This document shows, in pieces, positions 36,889-49,994 of a stretch of 64,000 nt of DNA. This DNA is from Spongilla lacustris. Lineage: Eukaryota > Porifera > Demospongiae > Spongillida > Spongillidae. Under the pieces are notes generated by a model. The model ran no database searches, was not told the DNA's origin, and worked only from the letters and a program-made list of their open reading frames with translations. Positions within the stretch are counted from its first letter, which is position 1. The number at the start of each line of letters is the position of its first letter. Position numbers and translations under genes: made by a program. The stretch spans positions 15,390,674 to 15,454,673 of the forward strand of contig OX442416.1 in NCBI GenBank assembly GCA_949361645.1, in the 5' to 3' direction.

Positions 36889-39885
36889 GCTAACTATTGC
36901 CTTGGTGAGGACATGACCCATGCTGCATGGACAGTCTGGCCAGTATGTGCGCGTGTGGAGCTTTGAGCCCCCCTTAGTAGAATTTACAGGGTTTGAAATA
37001 TACAGGCTGCTTTTTTCAGCACGCAGGTAGCCCAATACTTATACCTGCACTTGGTGCAGGTGAAAATTCTAGCGGTTAATATGCATGCAGCATAAACAAT
37101 ATGCATATGCGTAAGTAATAAGTTACATGGCTTGGTTAAAAAGTACTGATATGCATGTACGCAAGCACAAGTGAGTACCCACAAGAGTGCTGTCTTGTTC
37201 ACGTTAAAGTTACTCGCAAGTGCTGTCTCGTTCACGTTTAGCAACTTTCGTCCACACACTTAATAACTCAAAGGTGGACCACATGCCCTACACATCAAAT
37301 TCATTTCGATACAGAATATCACACAATTGCACAAATGATGATACCTCACACATGCATCATATACAATATATCACATAGCTTCCCCACACAGAACACTTAC
37401 CATCCTCATATCCACAACAGTCCCACACACACACTCAGTGGGCATCAACTTGTGTTGTGTAGCCTGACTTTGATGCACACTGAAAGTTCACAATGCTGTA
37501 GGTGGACCCCATGCCCTACACTGACACAGCATCAAATTCATCTCCTAAGGGGGGGGGGGGGGGGGGGGGGGGAAGAGATTAGGATGACATCAGACCAGAG
37601 ATAGCACACAATGATAGTTGCATGTGCTTCTACCATGCAACCCACATTGCTCATCAATGTCATACAGCCTCCCCAAACTGAAATAGAACACCTAACTTCC
37701 AAACAACACAGAAATGATGTAATCAACTATGTTGTTGCATTGCATGGGTAATGATCAGCAGAAGCTTAGCTCAGAAACCCTACTGCTACGTGCAGTACAC
37801 AAATAGTGCAGCACCTTACATAGTGAAATGAATGAAGGGGAATAATGCACGTAAATCAAGGTAATACCACGTGTCTTCCCTCCCGCTCTCTCTAGCTCTC
37901 CCCATTTCATCTTTCAGAACAACCACTGTTTCTTACATGCGCTTGACTTACGTCATAGCAAAGCCACATCCATATTGAGCCCTGATGTTGCATGTGATCA
38001 GATCCACAAACAAATCTGAGCCCCTTTCCTCGTCATCTGTTAATATTTTAAAAACACGTTAATACCAATTACGTCGCTGTGAGCTCGGGTTTCATCATGC
38101 ACCGTCTTAATGATGACTTCAAATTTCCACAACGGAGTATTTCTGCAGTGTTCAAGTGCTTTTCGCACCCTGGTCTGCCAGGTCGGACTGCGAGCGTTTG
38201 TTGTTGTCGCGACGCCATTTTAATACGCGCACGTGGCTTTGTGGTCTACGGTGAATTCATTTGATGCTGGTAAGTAGTTTCGGATAAAACGTTGAACAGT
38301 TCATGTCATGACTGATGTCAAACGTTAACAACTATGGAGCAAACTTGCTATTTAAAGTTTAGGCAAGTTTCGAAGCAATATAAAAAGATGATTTTTAAAA
38401 AGGCCTTGAATGAGCCGGTGTCATAGATTCATAGTCAGTACTAGTAGCTAAACGCTGGCCAATAATTCGCGCCAAGATAAATAATATCACAATCTACTTG
38501 CTACTTAACATTGTATTCTGGTAACCTACTTGTGCATATTAATATATTACATTTATTTCAAAGCTGGGAAACCTTTTATGCAACCCCAATATGATATGGG
38601 TATGAAGTGGTGGACTGGTGGTATTTTCGTATCACACACTGTACTCAGCAAGTGGAGCTCTTGTTCTTTAAATTCTCACCAGTTGAAAGCATTACTTAGC
38701 ACATACACGAGCATTTCATTAAAAATATATATATAATGCATGGCTGAAATCTGATATGAGAGTCTGAAATATATTGAGATAAATAGGATCCATATAGTCT
38801 GAGTGTATATACTAATGTCACATAAACACAAATTCACATTGTTTGTCGTGCCTGGCATACTTCAGGAATAAGGTTATATAATGCAAAGGTTATTCCCAAA
38901 CTTGGATGTCCTTTTACTACCCAAGCCTGTTCAGTGATATGAAGATAGAAATATTGCAACCTGTACCGCCTAAATCCCCCATGTTGCATGGAGTGTTAAA
39001 ACAAGTAGCGAAGATGAACCTTAAGCTTACATGTAATTACTGATCAGTTACGGAAAATACACACACGCATTGGAAGTAATTGCCACTTACTGTTACATCC
39101 TCTGACAGTGTTGATTGGTATATAGGTAATTCCCTGATCCATTAATCAGTTTTGTTATTTAGCATAATCCATATGATTTATAAATTTAATAATCTATATT
39201 GCTTGTAAGCATCAGCTTTCCTTGACCAAAAATGTTGCCAGTATGTCCCATTCAAACGGTACTGAATAATATTATAAGAAACATTCGGATGCAGACATTT
39301 CACCGCCTGCCTTTACTTAGCATGATATGTGTCCCAATAATAGATTAATATGCCTTCTGCATGCACTTCACCTTATCGGCTAAAGATTAGCAAATTATAA
39401 AAATTGTGAGCTGATTAACTAATAAAGATCTTGTTTGATAGTGCTTTTTTATTATTGAGACACGTACTTCAGTAATGAGCTATCATTATCATCACTGTTC
39501 AGCTGTGCAGATGTTATTAGTTTGGATGACATAATGAGAACGCTGTAGGCAGGAAGAACAGTATAGGAAAACAATCGGGCGAGTCATCCTAGTGTGGAAT
39601 GTAGTTACATTCTATACGGGGGGGAGGGGGGGGGGGACAATTTACCCTCATGACCTATACAAGTTTCGTAAAGTATAGATGTCAGTTAAATTCTGAACTA
39701 ACTCATAGGCCAAGGAATTAAATTTGTCCCAGGACAGTTTGCTCTTCGCCACGAATTGATGTGCCCTATGATTTCAATATGAACTGCCATAACATAAATT
39801 AATACATCAAGGACAGGAATGAGCAGTATCACAATCAATGTTTATGAGCTATATAGGTCAGTATTCATATTCAGTTTCATCACTT

Positions 39886-40015
39886 ACATGAAGTACAAGA
39901 CCACACACAATCCAACTCATTTGAGGCTCTTTCTAGAATATCCGTCACACAGTCCACAGTGGTACCACTCCTTGCATCCTGAACAGTCAATCATTTTCCT
40001 TTTGTCAATAGGCAT
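39886..40015 (-). pseudogene. Right-arm copy of the frameshifted PHD-like segment
   Basis: Mirror copy of 7145-7274, carrying the same 1-nt frameshift. The lesion therefore predates the duplication, or both arms derive from one source sequence. Confidence 0.5.
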
Positions 40016-40881
40016 TCAGAAAATTTCTATACTCAGTTGTTAATTCAGCTAGTTAACACTAACTCTTCTTTTCATTTTTCTCCACTGGAAACTTACATGG
40101 AGAGAACCTGTTCTTCAAGGCCTCTTGATAAATTCTGACTAATTTCACTCTGCTGAAACATACAATGACCATGTTGCATATATTAGCCGGGTGAGCTATA
40201 GCTGTTGCAAAATAAGCCAGGTCATTTTCCCCTTCTTGCTGTTAAACTTTTATCATTTTGATGCTAATCACTTTCCCTGGACATGCCAAAACAGCTGCCA
40301 CCTGTCATGCAGCTAGGCCAGTAAAAACGTTAATTCTGACACCTTATTTATAAGCTAGGATACCAACCAGCAGTATGATCACTGTGGCAGGACTTCATGA
40401 TTTGCTTCCTCTGGTGTTTGCTGATTCAGTATCACTTCCACCCACATGCCTTTCTTTGCATGTCTTGTACTGCTTTTTAAAAACTTCCACTCTGACTCTG
40501 TAGTATTAAACACAATTATTCCGTAGTAGTCTACTTCACTAAGCATGCATGCATTAAAATATTGCTCAGTTGTAACTCGTGCTACTGAACAGGAGTGTAT
40601 TAACAAGTGGACAATCCATACCTGTTTGCTTTTCTTCGAGGGAAGGATTCACTTTTCATTAGCGGCGCAGGGTACCTGTGGAGTGTGGACATCAGAAAAC
40701 TCTCGTTCCTCGTTCATCTGTCCTCTCATCCATTTAAGCAGCTGTAGTATAAGTCACATGCAATATCTGAAAAGCCAGCTGCGCTCCTTAATCCTTATCG
40801 CCTTTATCGGTGTAGTGATTCAAAACTTACACCACCTGGCTGCGGACTATGTATAGTTTGAAATCAAAATTTACGGCACAA

Positions 40882-41097
40882 TGTCGGACCGCTTACTCCG
40901 TTGGGGGACAATTTACTCTAGAGTAAAATGTCCGGTTAGGACAATTTACTCCGGAGTAAAACGTCCGGTTAGGACAATTTACTCCGGAGTAAAACATCCG
41001 GTTAGGACAATTTACTCCGGAGTAAAACGTCCGGTTACTCCGGAGTAAAATGTCCGGTTAGGACAAGTTACTCCGACGGACACTTTCCTCCGTGACA
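40882..41097. mobile_element. Right-arm copy of the TGTC...GACA ACTCCGGAGT-word element
   Basis: Mirror copy of 6063-6278, same length and same word order. Confidence 0.6.
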
Positions 41098-41141
41098 GCA
41101 CTATATGTCAAAGCATGTGTACATAAAAGAGGTGTATCGAG

Positions 41142-41305
41142 CCTACATTTCAGTGATTTCAGAATGGAACAATATAAAAATTGAGATTAATTTGTGAATG
41201 AGGAATAATTATAAAAAAACAACTTGTCACCATGTTTTTGGTCTTATAATGATCGTCCTGGACCAAAAATTTTGGGGCAATTAAATAATTCATTTTAGAT
41301 ACTAT

Positions 41306-41337
<32 letters not shown>

Positions 41338-43225
41338 ACCCCAAAAAAAAAAAAAAAATTGTAATGTCATAGCTATATCCCATGGGCATCACATTTGACC
41401 CGACTGGTAGGGATGAGTTTCAATTCATTAAAAAAAAAACCTTTAGCAAGCATGGAGGTACTTCTATAGAGTACTAACTTGAGATGTCAAGCATGCACTT
41501 CTAGCTGCTAGATTTACTGCACTTCAAGCTGCTATAGGATGGAGTATAAAAGACTGCGAAACAAGGGTCGAACAATAATAAAGCCCTATATTTAGCAAGT
41601 TGTAGTTTATCATAAGCTACATATAGGATAATTTTGAAATCACCAACTTTCTAAAGAATGCTTTTGTACTTACTTGTATATGTTATCAGTTGGGAACAAT
41701 TCCATGCAAAAAGATCCATCAACAATAAAAATATAGAATTGATTCTTCTCAATTGAGCTGGGTCCATGCATAGGTCCTGTTCAGTTATAATTATGCCAAC
41801 ATGATCTTGAGCCATTGTCCATTTCTCTTTGTCATGTGCACTGTTTCTAGACGTGTAGTTTACTTATTGCTAAGATTGTGTGTTCAATTTATGTGTGCAT
41901 TTCCATTGTATCTTAATGGTGTCATTGTGAGGCCTTTTCATAATCACCCCCAATTATACAATGTATTCACTTGTTTTTTCACCCGGCACAATTGTCTAGT
42001 AACAGCTTGCAAAGCTGACATTAATATTTAATCACCGATTCACTTATCTGTCAACAAATTTATCACTGCAAAGCTGACAAATGCAATGCTATGGTTGTTA
42101 AGAGGTTGAACGTAAGTCGTGCTGTACACTGTGTCAAACCGAGTCATAATCATCATTTTATTGTTTGGAAACAGAAAGTGGACCATTCCATATACATATT
42201 CAAATCCTCCTGCAATGTATACATGTATAAGATAATACATTATGCACGTATACGATGCAAAGTAATCATACGCATGTAACACGGGATGTAAGATATCTAT
42301 TTTATTATGCATAATTTAATTTAAACAATGATACTGCATGTTAATATTACATACATTTGGATGCGAAACACGGTCACTGAATATTATATATAGGACTGTA
42401 TGTTTTTCAGTGTATCATGGCCCTTGCTTTCTCGCACTGACCAGTGTCAAATTCATCATATACATGTGGGAGTCGGACAACAAAGACCTCACAGCAAATC
42501 TGGTGCATGGCCTAAGTGAAGTATATGTTGAGCCTTGATAGCAAGTAGGTTGCATATATCTACACAGCGCCATTGGGATACAAACCCTGCAGGTTATAAG
42601 CTCGCTGTAATTCTAGTCACATCTCAAAAGTTTTACTTTGGTGTTTATTCCACATACAATTAAATATTATGCTGCATGCATTATCAGCTAGCAGCTAGAA
42701 GTACAGTTCATCCTAGCAGCTTGAAGTGCAGTGCATCCTAGTAGCTAGACTGAAGTGCATCTCAGAAGTATACCTCCATGCATGCTGCAAGGGACTGATG
42801 AAGGTTTTTTGAATTTGAATTTATGAATGAGACTCATACCTCAGAGTATACCAGTCAAGAGAATTAGTCACAATGGGATCTATAGCTATGACATTAAAAG
42901 TGCTATTTGGGGGTAGTATCTAAAATGGATCATTTAATTAGAGACCAACAAATTGGCGATTGTGGTCTAGGGTTTGATGATGGAGCAGCAATCAATCCCT
43001 GTACACGGACAACAAAGTGACATTTTTATCATGTTTTCAGTAAAAATTATTTATTATGATGTATATTGAACTTTGTGTACTATTACATGTATTGTGGATT
43101 CTAAAAAATTTTTTTACAAACCAAGAGACCAAAAAATTACTGACAAGTTAAGAATAAATCATCATTCACATGCAAAGAAATCTCAGTTTTTGAATTATTC
43201 CATTCGACAATCGCTGAAATGTAGG
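41142..43225. mobile_element. Right-arm copy of the 2.1-kb inverted-repeat element
   Basis: Mirror copy of 3935-6018. It includes the 31-base homopolymer (41307-41337) and the decayed terminal-exon copy at 42050-42209. Confidence 0.6.
42050..42209 (-). pseudogene. Right-arm copy of the decayed integrase terminal exon
   Basis: Mirror of 4951-5110, with the same lesions. Confidence 0.6.
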
Positions 43226-44150
43226 CATGCATGTATTGCCTTGATTACTCCTTCCCATATTTAGCCTCCTCATTCATCAGTGTTTTCAATAGTGCAACCA
43301 CTGGCACTATAGTGGAGGAAGCTTCAGATATCTTACTGTATTTGTATTCTACAAGAAGCCATTATTTCATACAAGGTAGATAGATTTGGTGTCTCCATTT
43401 AATGTTAATATGTTCTTTTACAAGGCCAAGACACAATAAAATGTTTTGTATCCATATATTTAATTTCTGGTGATGTTTCGGAAATATTGAGCGATCACTC
43501 AAGGGAATTGTATTGTAGCTAGTGCTGCCGCGATATGGTTCTTTGCCGATATCGCGATATTTCATTGTCGAATTATTTGTCAATAATCACAGTTTTCAAG
43601 TTGAAGCTGCGTTGTTGGTGACACAAGAACCAACACATAAACCGTCCTCAGTATCATGCTGTGGGGCTGCATGCAGGGGAGAGGGAGGGAGATACCGTAT
43701 AGAGTAGTGAATTCTATTTCCCTTATGTTACCAAACTGCATGGTATAGTATCTAGCTATCTTAGCCTTGACTGCATGTGCCTTCAGAACGGGCTTGCTCC
43801 ACAGCATGGTTATATACACCAGAAAAGAAATAATGGACTGAGCCACTTAATTTTAAAAACCTCTGTAAAATTACTGTGTAATTGCATGAACATAAAAAAA
43901 GTATTCCCAAAATGAATTTACAGTGAATGTAAAGTGGTTTGTGTTGTAATTTTGCCCCTATACACATGATGTACAACACCCAGGCCCCCTCCCATGAAAA
44001 AAAAAAAAAGGAAAGAAAAAAAGGCAGTGTTTAACGATAGTATCTCCACAACCATGAACTTTTACGTGACAATATTTCATGCAGGAAATAATACGGTGAA
44101 AAAAAAAGGTTTCATTCATGCACATGCATTATCTTTCTCCACAATCTACT

Positions 44151-44349
44151 ACTAAAAAATTGCAAAGCTGTCATGTACAAGGTTACAACTGTGGTCAAGA
44201 AGATGAACAGTTTCCTGCAAGTCATGTAATACACCATCTGGTAAAGGAGCTATAAATTGAATATAAGGTACTGTGACTTCATAATCATCATCGTTTCTCG
44301 AAACAGCAAGTGGACCATTCCAGTCGATACCATAAGTATTCAAATCCTC
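44151..44349 (-). pseudogene. Right-arm copy of the integrase terminal exon
   Basis: Mirror of 2802-3000. The translated tail is unchanged from the left copy. Confidence 0.65.
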
Positions 44350-44547
44350 CTGCAAAACAATATATAATTCACATAATCATGTGTGTAAGTATATGTACCA
44401 AATTTGTTTCCCTTCAAGTCATATCTGTATACAGTATAGCTGGGGTAAGCATATTATTGTGCGGGCAAGTCTTAGTAACCAGCTATTAGGCATACAATAT
44501 ATTACCTGTATGGTGTTGTATATGGTGTTGATAGCAACACCATACAG

Positions 44548-44615
44548 TAAAGTCATATAGTTTCGGCATGCAGCTTCAGAGCTCTGCAGCTGCATGCCGA
44601 AACTATATGACTTTA
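44548..44615. repeat. Right-arm copy of the perfect 28-bp-arm hairpin
   Basis: Mirror of 2536-2603. Confidence 0.9.
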
Positions 44616-44937
44616 GAGTGTATACATTCAAATAAAATTCTACATTCATCAATCAAGGCCATGCTACATGCTGATGAGGGACAGTAGAGAGGACTTCACA
44701 GCAAGTCAGGTAGCCTAATGTTGAAATGAAGTTTTTCAGTCAAGTCTTGACCACAGGCATTGCCTGCAAGTTATAAGATTGCTGCACATATGCTGAGTTC
44801 TGCTAACAAACACACAATTATTAGGTAGGTGTGAAACATCAGACACCTATAAGCTATCTGGTTTATACATGCTTGTGTCTTGTTTTTAGTGATTTAAAAA
44901 TGTATGCACAATTTTTCCAATATCAAAAATGCCATAC

Positions 44938-45202
44938 CTCAGGTATGTTTTCTGTATTGGATTCCCCCTGATCCATAACTGGCATGGTGAAAGGTTGCCT
45001 TCAGAACTTAGAAGATGCTGATTCCATGCCTCCTTAAATACTTGTAAGCTATTATCGATACGACTTAAAAATACATAATGGAGACACAACAGACATGTAC
45101 TTCATTTTCACAATCTAGCAGCCCCTCCTCTTCCATGGTATAGAACAGATTGTGTGCACAGTGTAAACACATCTCTCCATAACCTCTCAATACACTGATT
45201 GT
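44938..45202 (-). pseudogene. Right-arm copy of the integrase Glu-motif half (no N-terminal half)
   Basis: Mirror of 1949-2213, with the same two frameshifts. The N-terminal half is absent on this side because the arm stops inside the transposon, so this copy is an orphan fragment. Confidence 0.7.
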
Positions 45203-45206
45203 GGAC

Positions 45207-45920
45207 TGTCACGCAAAAATTGTACCGGGCGAAAATTGTACCGGCCGGTACACTTTTCGCAACCAAAATTGTACCGCCCGGTACAATTTTAGTTGCGAAA
45301 AGTGTACTGGCCTTGCCAAAAGTGTACCGGGTAGTGATAAAGTACCGTTAGCTTTAACCAGCTAGAAGTAAGTTGTCGGTTAGACCTTGCGAAGGGATGT
45401 TTGCTGAATTGCGTATATATATATACAGGCGCGTAGCAGGACAAGTTGAAAAACTGGGGGGGGGGGCTAAATGGATCGGTGGGTACAAAGGGGGCGGATC
45501 CCCCTCTTGCAACAGCTAGGGGGTATGGGGGAGCGCTGTAAGCTCCCCCACCGGAGTCTGGGGCGGAGCCCCAATATCCCAGGAAATTAATGACTATTAT
45601 TTTTTTATCCTCTTCACGTATGTACTACATACGTGTACATGTATGTATAGGTTCTGGACGGTACTGTACCAATGTGCTTCGTGTACAGAGCGAGTCAGTA
45701 CTACAACCCTAGCTTGTACATGTACATAAAACTAAAAGGGGTACCCAAAAAAACTGGGGGAGGGGGCCCTTGCCTACGTACCTGCTATTGGTGCTAAGCT
45801 TTTTAACTGATATAAGCACATCAGACTCTGCTGCATTTGGATGCAACTCATTAGTTATTGCAATTTGCCTAAATGACATGCACTTTCTAAATTTGGTATA
45901 AATATTCATTTAACGCTTAA
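45207..45920. mobile_element. Truncated right-arm copy of the 723-1944 transposon
   Basis: It holds one TIR end (TGTCACGC with the GGTACAATTTT words, 45207-45340) and interior sequence up to the arm boundary at 45920. The opposite end and its GTCC duplication are missing. Confidence 0.8.
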
Positions 45921-46130
45921 GAGCAGCTCGAGCTCCGGGCCATATACATGTGTACTTAAAACAGAACAGATTACACTTGAGAACGAAATTCTGTCACACA
46001 ACAATTGGGATGTAAAATGAACAAAAAGTATGTGATAGCTAATCCAATATGCATGCGGCATGACCATCGTAATATGACAGTAGCGGATATAGCATCGGTA
46101 GCCCATTCAAATTAAATGCCGCCGCCCCCC

Positions 46131-46161
<31 letters not shown>

Positions 46162-46595
46162 ACATATGCGCACATGCTATCTAAATCACTGAGACGTGCG
46201 TGTACGAAATTCATGCATAACCATCATCCGCGTATATCTAGCTATAGAATTGGTAGATTTGCGTACGTTCCGGCCGACGAGGGCATACACAACACACAAA
46301 ATTGTTATGTCAGTTTTCTGCCAGACCACATTAGTGAGTAACACAGACGTTCGACTAAACTCCTTACTTCAATCTCACTATGCAGATCTCTATATAAAAC
46401 TGCACTGAACCGCATGTCCCTATAACAGATGACGTATTCAGGGTGTTTCACAATCAAGAAAATTTAACTACAAGCAGTTAATTGTAGGTGAATGTTGGGG
46501 GGGGGGGGGGGGGGGGGGGGGGCTGACATAAGCTATACGGTGATCGTATCTAGCTTTTATATTATTGGCAATTAACATACATACTTCTATTAATT
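45921..46595. other. Right flank, no gene recognised; poly-C/CA and poly-G tracts
   Basis: A poly-C run near 46125-46147 is followed by (CA)n, and a poly-G run lies near 46497-46522. No coding signal. Confidence 0.5.
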
Positions 46596-47700
46596 ATGTC
46601 CAATCGCCTCGGCTTCCTATATATACGTCCTGTACAGTTGCTGTGGATGACAGCCAATCGGCCGAGCCGTCTAGCCACAGCCGCTCGGCAAAGAGCTTTT
46701 AATTCACAACCCGCGAGTCAAGGGGCCCTGTTAGTCCTGGTTATCAATTTCGCTGTCGATTCCGGGCAATGGAGCGCTCTACATTCGATCCTCTTCAAGC
46801 TTCTTCGAATCCCTAGCTGTTGTATCCGCTGGCTGGTTGGCTTGCCGTATAGAGTCATTCGCATCAGCTTCCGGTGCATGTGGCTAGGACTCGGTCACGC
46901 TCCTTCCATACCACTGACTACCCCACCGACGCAACCAACTACATGCATGCTTTACGCCGTCCAGCCGTTTCTATTTCCTGTGGCATTTGTGATCATCAAC
47001 TCGGGCCTCGCCGGGTTTCAGGCGAACGCCCTGCAGTTTGGTACAGACATAGATCTACTCTAATATCTATGGTGTAGACCAGATGCTTGACTCATCCGGA
47101 AGCGAAGTGAGCGCATTCATCCATTGGTACTACTGGAGTAATTATTTCGGGGGAGTAACGTTGTCCATATTATTGACACCAGTGTAGACGAACGGCTACA
47201 CACCTTCTAGCTGGTATCAACTAGTCTTGGCCCCAGACCCGTTCGCAGCAGCGGATGGATTACATCACCGCTACGCCTGTTTCCGCGTAGCGGTGAATGG
47301 GACTGGGGCCGAAACTAGGTGTCAACGTCTTGCTGATGGGGTGTGCCCTGCTGCCGTGGTACAAGCTGAAGGAGTGGCTCATCATTGAGACCCATGATGT
47401 CATCAGGTTTAATTGCTTCCAACCACAAGACTCCCATCTACCGTCACGTATACTGGGACGACAGGCCTCTGACCATGCAGGCTGGACCTGGGCAAGAGTA
47501 AATATGGCGGCCCACACACATCGGGAGTGTGTGGAAATATGGCTGCGGCAGCGTCTACTACTCAGTGATGCTCATGATCTCCGCTGTTGGTTACCTTTTG
47601 GCGGGAAGGAGGTACAAACGGCGGGAGAGGGACGAGCACATTGACCATCACATGATTGCTGAGAACTACTACTCCAATTCTGCACCACTGAGTTTATTAT
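46596..47700 (+). pseudogene. POT/PTR-family (SLC15-like) peptide transporter remnant
   Basis: The proton-coupled oligopeptide transporters are 12-TM membrane carriers of di/tripeptides. At about 46960-47043 the frame reads VAFVIINSGLAGFQANALQFG. After about 30 inserted or altered bases that contain a stop, the sequence resumes as GVDQMLDSSGSEVSAFIHWY, which fits the GFxANxxQFGxDQL...FIHWY region of animal POT proteins. At about 47540-47690, YYSVMLMISAVGYLLAGRRY, then KRRERD and MIAENYYSN, resemble the last TM and cytosolic tail. The piece between and the N-terminal part are scrambled over frames. It is therefore a pseudogene or badly assembled; the family call rests on remembered motifs. Confidence 0.5.
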
Positions 47701-49261
47701 CATTCTTGTATGCATGCATGTATCAGATCATTTAATTGGCTTTTTACTTAGATACATAGTGATGTAATCCATGGCTTCTGTAGGAACTATACATCATTGT
47801 AGAGTTGATTCTATCTTTTGAGTCAAATTTGTGTAAACCATTAATACATCACAGCTAGACATGTACACCTGCATCATATAAATTTTTATATCAGCATGCA
47901 TAAGCATAAGCCATTTGCAAGGATTACGTGTATATATAGTATTTATCAGTCTACATGAGTTCTAGCTTTACTACAGATTACCCTCGACATACCTCCCTCC
48001 TGTTTGCATCCTGTATACTTTCTCTACAGCTCTCCTTTTGGTTGATTACATACATGTACATTTGGACGGTCTTTTTATCACCATTCCAGCAACAACTGAG
48101 TGCATGCAGTACGTTGCCTGGCTTTAAAGTGATGGTAAGCCCTGCATGCATTGTACATGTGTACTGCAACAATAAGCTGTATTACTAAGTACATGTTTTT
48201 CATGATATGTGTATACATACACATGATGTGTTTGATATCAAGGGTGCCAGGTTTATTCATTAGCCAGCATGCAGATTTCTTGTATCAGTTCAACGCTAAA
48301 GAACAATAAGGTATACGTGTGTGCTATCCTTTTGGCTAGACGTGTGTGCTTAATCGTACACATGCTTGTGTATGCTTGGAAGATAAAAATATGACCTTCA
48401 CCTGGGGTGGAACCAGTACTCCACCCATACTATGTGCACTGCCTTATTAACTACACCAATCAAACATCCCCCTCCCCTTACCCCAAGGGTAAACGGGTCA
48501 TGCCTGATTCATTCATAGCTTTATCATTGTTTTTGCATGTATTTGTGGTATATTTCATGTAGCATTTTTAGTGAATTGAGCTTGTATAAATCTGGAAGTA
48601 TATCTATACATGTATTTGTATTGAATTTTTTTTCAAAACAATTAAGAGAGGGTTTGTGCCAACATATTATAACATTGACGTTTTCCCAAATTAAATTATG
48701 GTATACACTGTGGGTGTACATGTGTAGCAACGTCTTGCACGTGCATGCATTCATCATGGCTTCTGTGCATTTCATAATGGGTGGCCGGTATATATGCAAC
48801 TTAAAAACATTCAGATCAGTGCATGGTGGTCATGAGATACTATTACAATCGCGAATTGTTTTACGTTGATCGCATAAATATGTAATAAACCTCGAGACAA
48901 TTAGCCTAGCTGCATGCATCAAATAGTTACTTCATTACTGCAATTCGCCGATGGGACAAGGCAAACTGTGCTGGCATGTATATACAGAATGTACACATCT
49001 ATAAAGACCTTATAATTTGATTTGGTGTTGATTTTGAATTGATTTTATTGATTTATCAATGGATTTCAGTGTCTGGGAAATCTAACTGTGATTGTTCAAT
49101 TGATTCAAAATCTAACGGAGTATTTGAAATTATTTGTAATCAATACAGGGATCCGAGTTTGATTCGCGTATGTTTTTGTGCATGATTTAATGTCTCAAAT
49201 CTACATTAGATTTATCATATGATTTTACCGATTTTCATAATTATTACATCTACATAGCCTG
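47701..49261. other. Intergenic, no gene recognised; holds a stray collagen-intron fragment
   Basis: AT-rich DNA. The one recognisable item is 48234-48362, a reverse-oriented copy of part of the collagen locus (separate entry). Confidence 0.45.
48234..48362 (+). repeat. Inverted copy of a 129-bp collagen-gene fragment
   Basis: From GATATCAAG through CGTACACA this is nearly identical to the complement of 50556-50684, with only a few mismatches. The other copy overlaps the end of a short collagen exon and the intron after it. The pair forms an inverted repeat with a spacer of about 2.2 kb. Confidence 0.9.
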
Positions 49262-49440
49262 CAAATTGGTATATACATGCAGGTCTCTAATATTAAATAT
49301 ATATATGAGTTTTCTAAGCGTCGCCATTTTACTGCATAGTAGGTACATGCAGGGGCTGATCCAGGGGAGGGGGGGGGGGGGGGGGGGGGGGATATGGTGG
49401 CTAGCCACCCCCCCCCCCCCCCCCCCCCCCCCCCAAATAA
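49262..49440. repeat. Dispersed repeat copy plus poly-G/poly-C hairpin
   Basis: 49262-49350 (AAATTGGTATATACATGCAG ... TTACTGCATAGTAGGTA) recurs with some changes at 56645-56732. It is followed by a long G-run (about 49369-49390) and a long C-run (about 49408-49434) around GGTGGCTAGCCACC. Together these would form a strong hairpin and may also be an assembly trouble spot. Confidence 0.7.
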
Positions 49441-49994
49441 TAATAAATTAATATTTTACTGCATGCATGCGGAGAAAGTTAAAATAACCGCATAATCTCA
49501 GTTGTCGTATAAAACAGATTCACTACACATCTTTCTATGATGCTTCTGTGTGAATGACTAATACTCCTAAATTTCCCAATTGGACCTATTATAATTTGTA
49601 AATGGTGAGCACACAAAAGCACCTAAACTACACTTTTCACTTTGAGATAGAAACAAAAAGCATGGCAGGTACTAAGATCCTTGACATCCTTCATATTAGA
49701 GCCATTTATAATCTTGAAGCCAACGTCTGTGAAATTTAGTCTGTTTCTTTTTCCTTACCGGGCTCCATGCAGCAACACTAAATCATACAGTATTTAAATA
49801 AGACAGCATCTGCAAAGCCTCTTTTGCGCTCAGTCAGATATCAGTAATTAATATATTTCGTTATCATTTAGTGCGCACGTTCTTGACTGTCAAATTGCAT
49901 TATGTATAGACATCCTGAGCAGGATCCTGTTCCTCTGACTGCTCCTCATGTTTGCATGATTGGTGTTAGGACATTCAGAGGAGGTTTACACCCG

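Larger units (their letters stand above)
30607..45920 (-). repeat. Right arm of giant inverted duplication
   Basis: Reverse complement of 1234-16553 at near-identity. It has the same 31-base and 24-base homopolymer lengths, one extra TA unit and one extra base in the C-run near 45420-45465, and it lacks the 9-bp ATAGACGAT block near 43547. Its outer end (45920) abuts unrelated sequence, GAGCAGCTCGAGCTCC. Its inner end lacks the hairpin present beside the left arm. Confidence 0.95.

Noticed and set aside
1234..45920. A single 44.7-kb transposon with 15-kb terminal inverted repeats
   Set aside because: No target duplication at the outer edges (flanks GGCTG and GAGCAG do not match), no transposase in the spacer, and the left edge lies inside another element. 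A segmental inverted duplication or an assembly artefact fits better.
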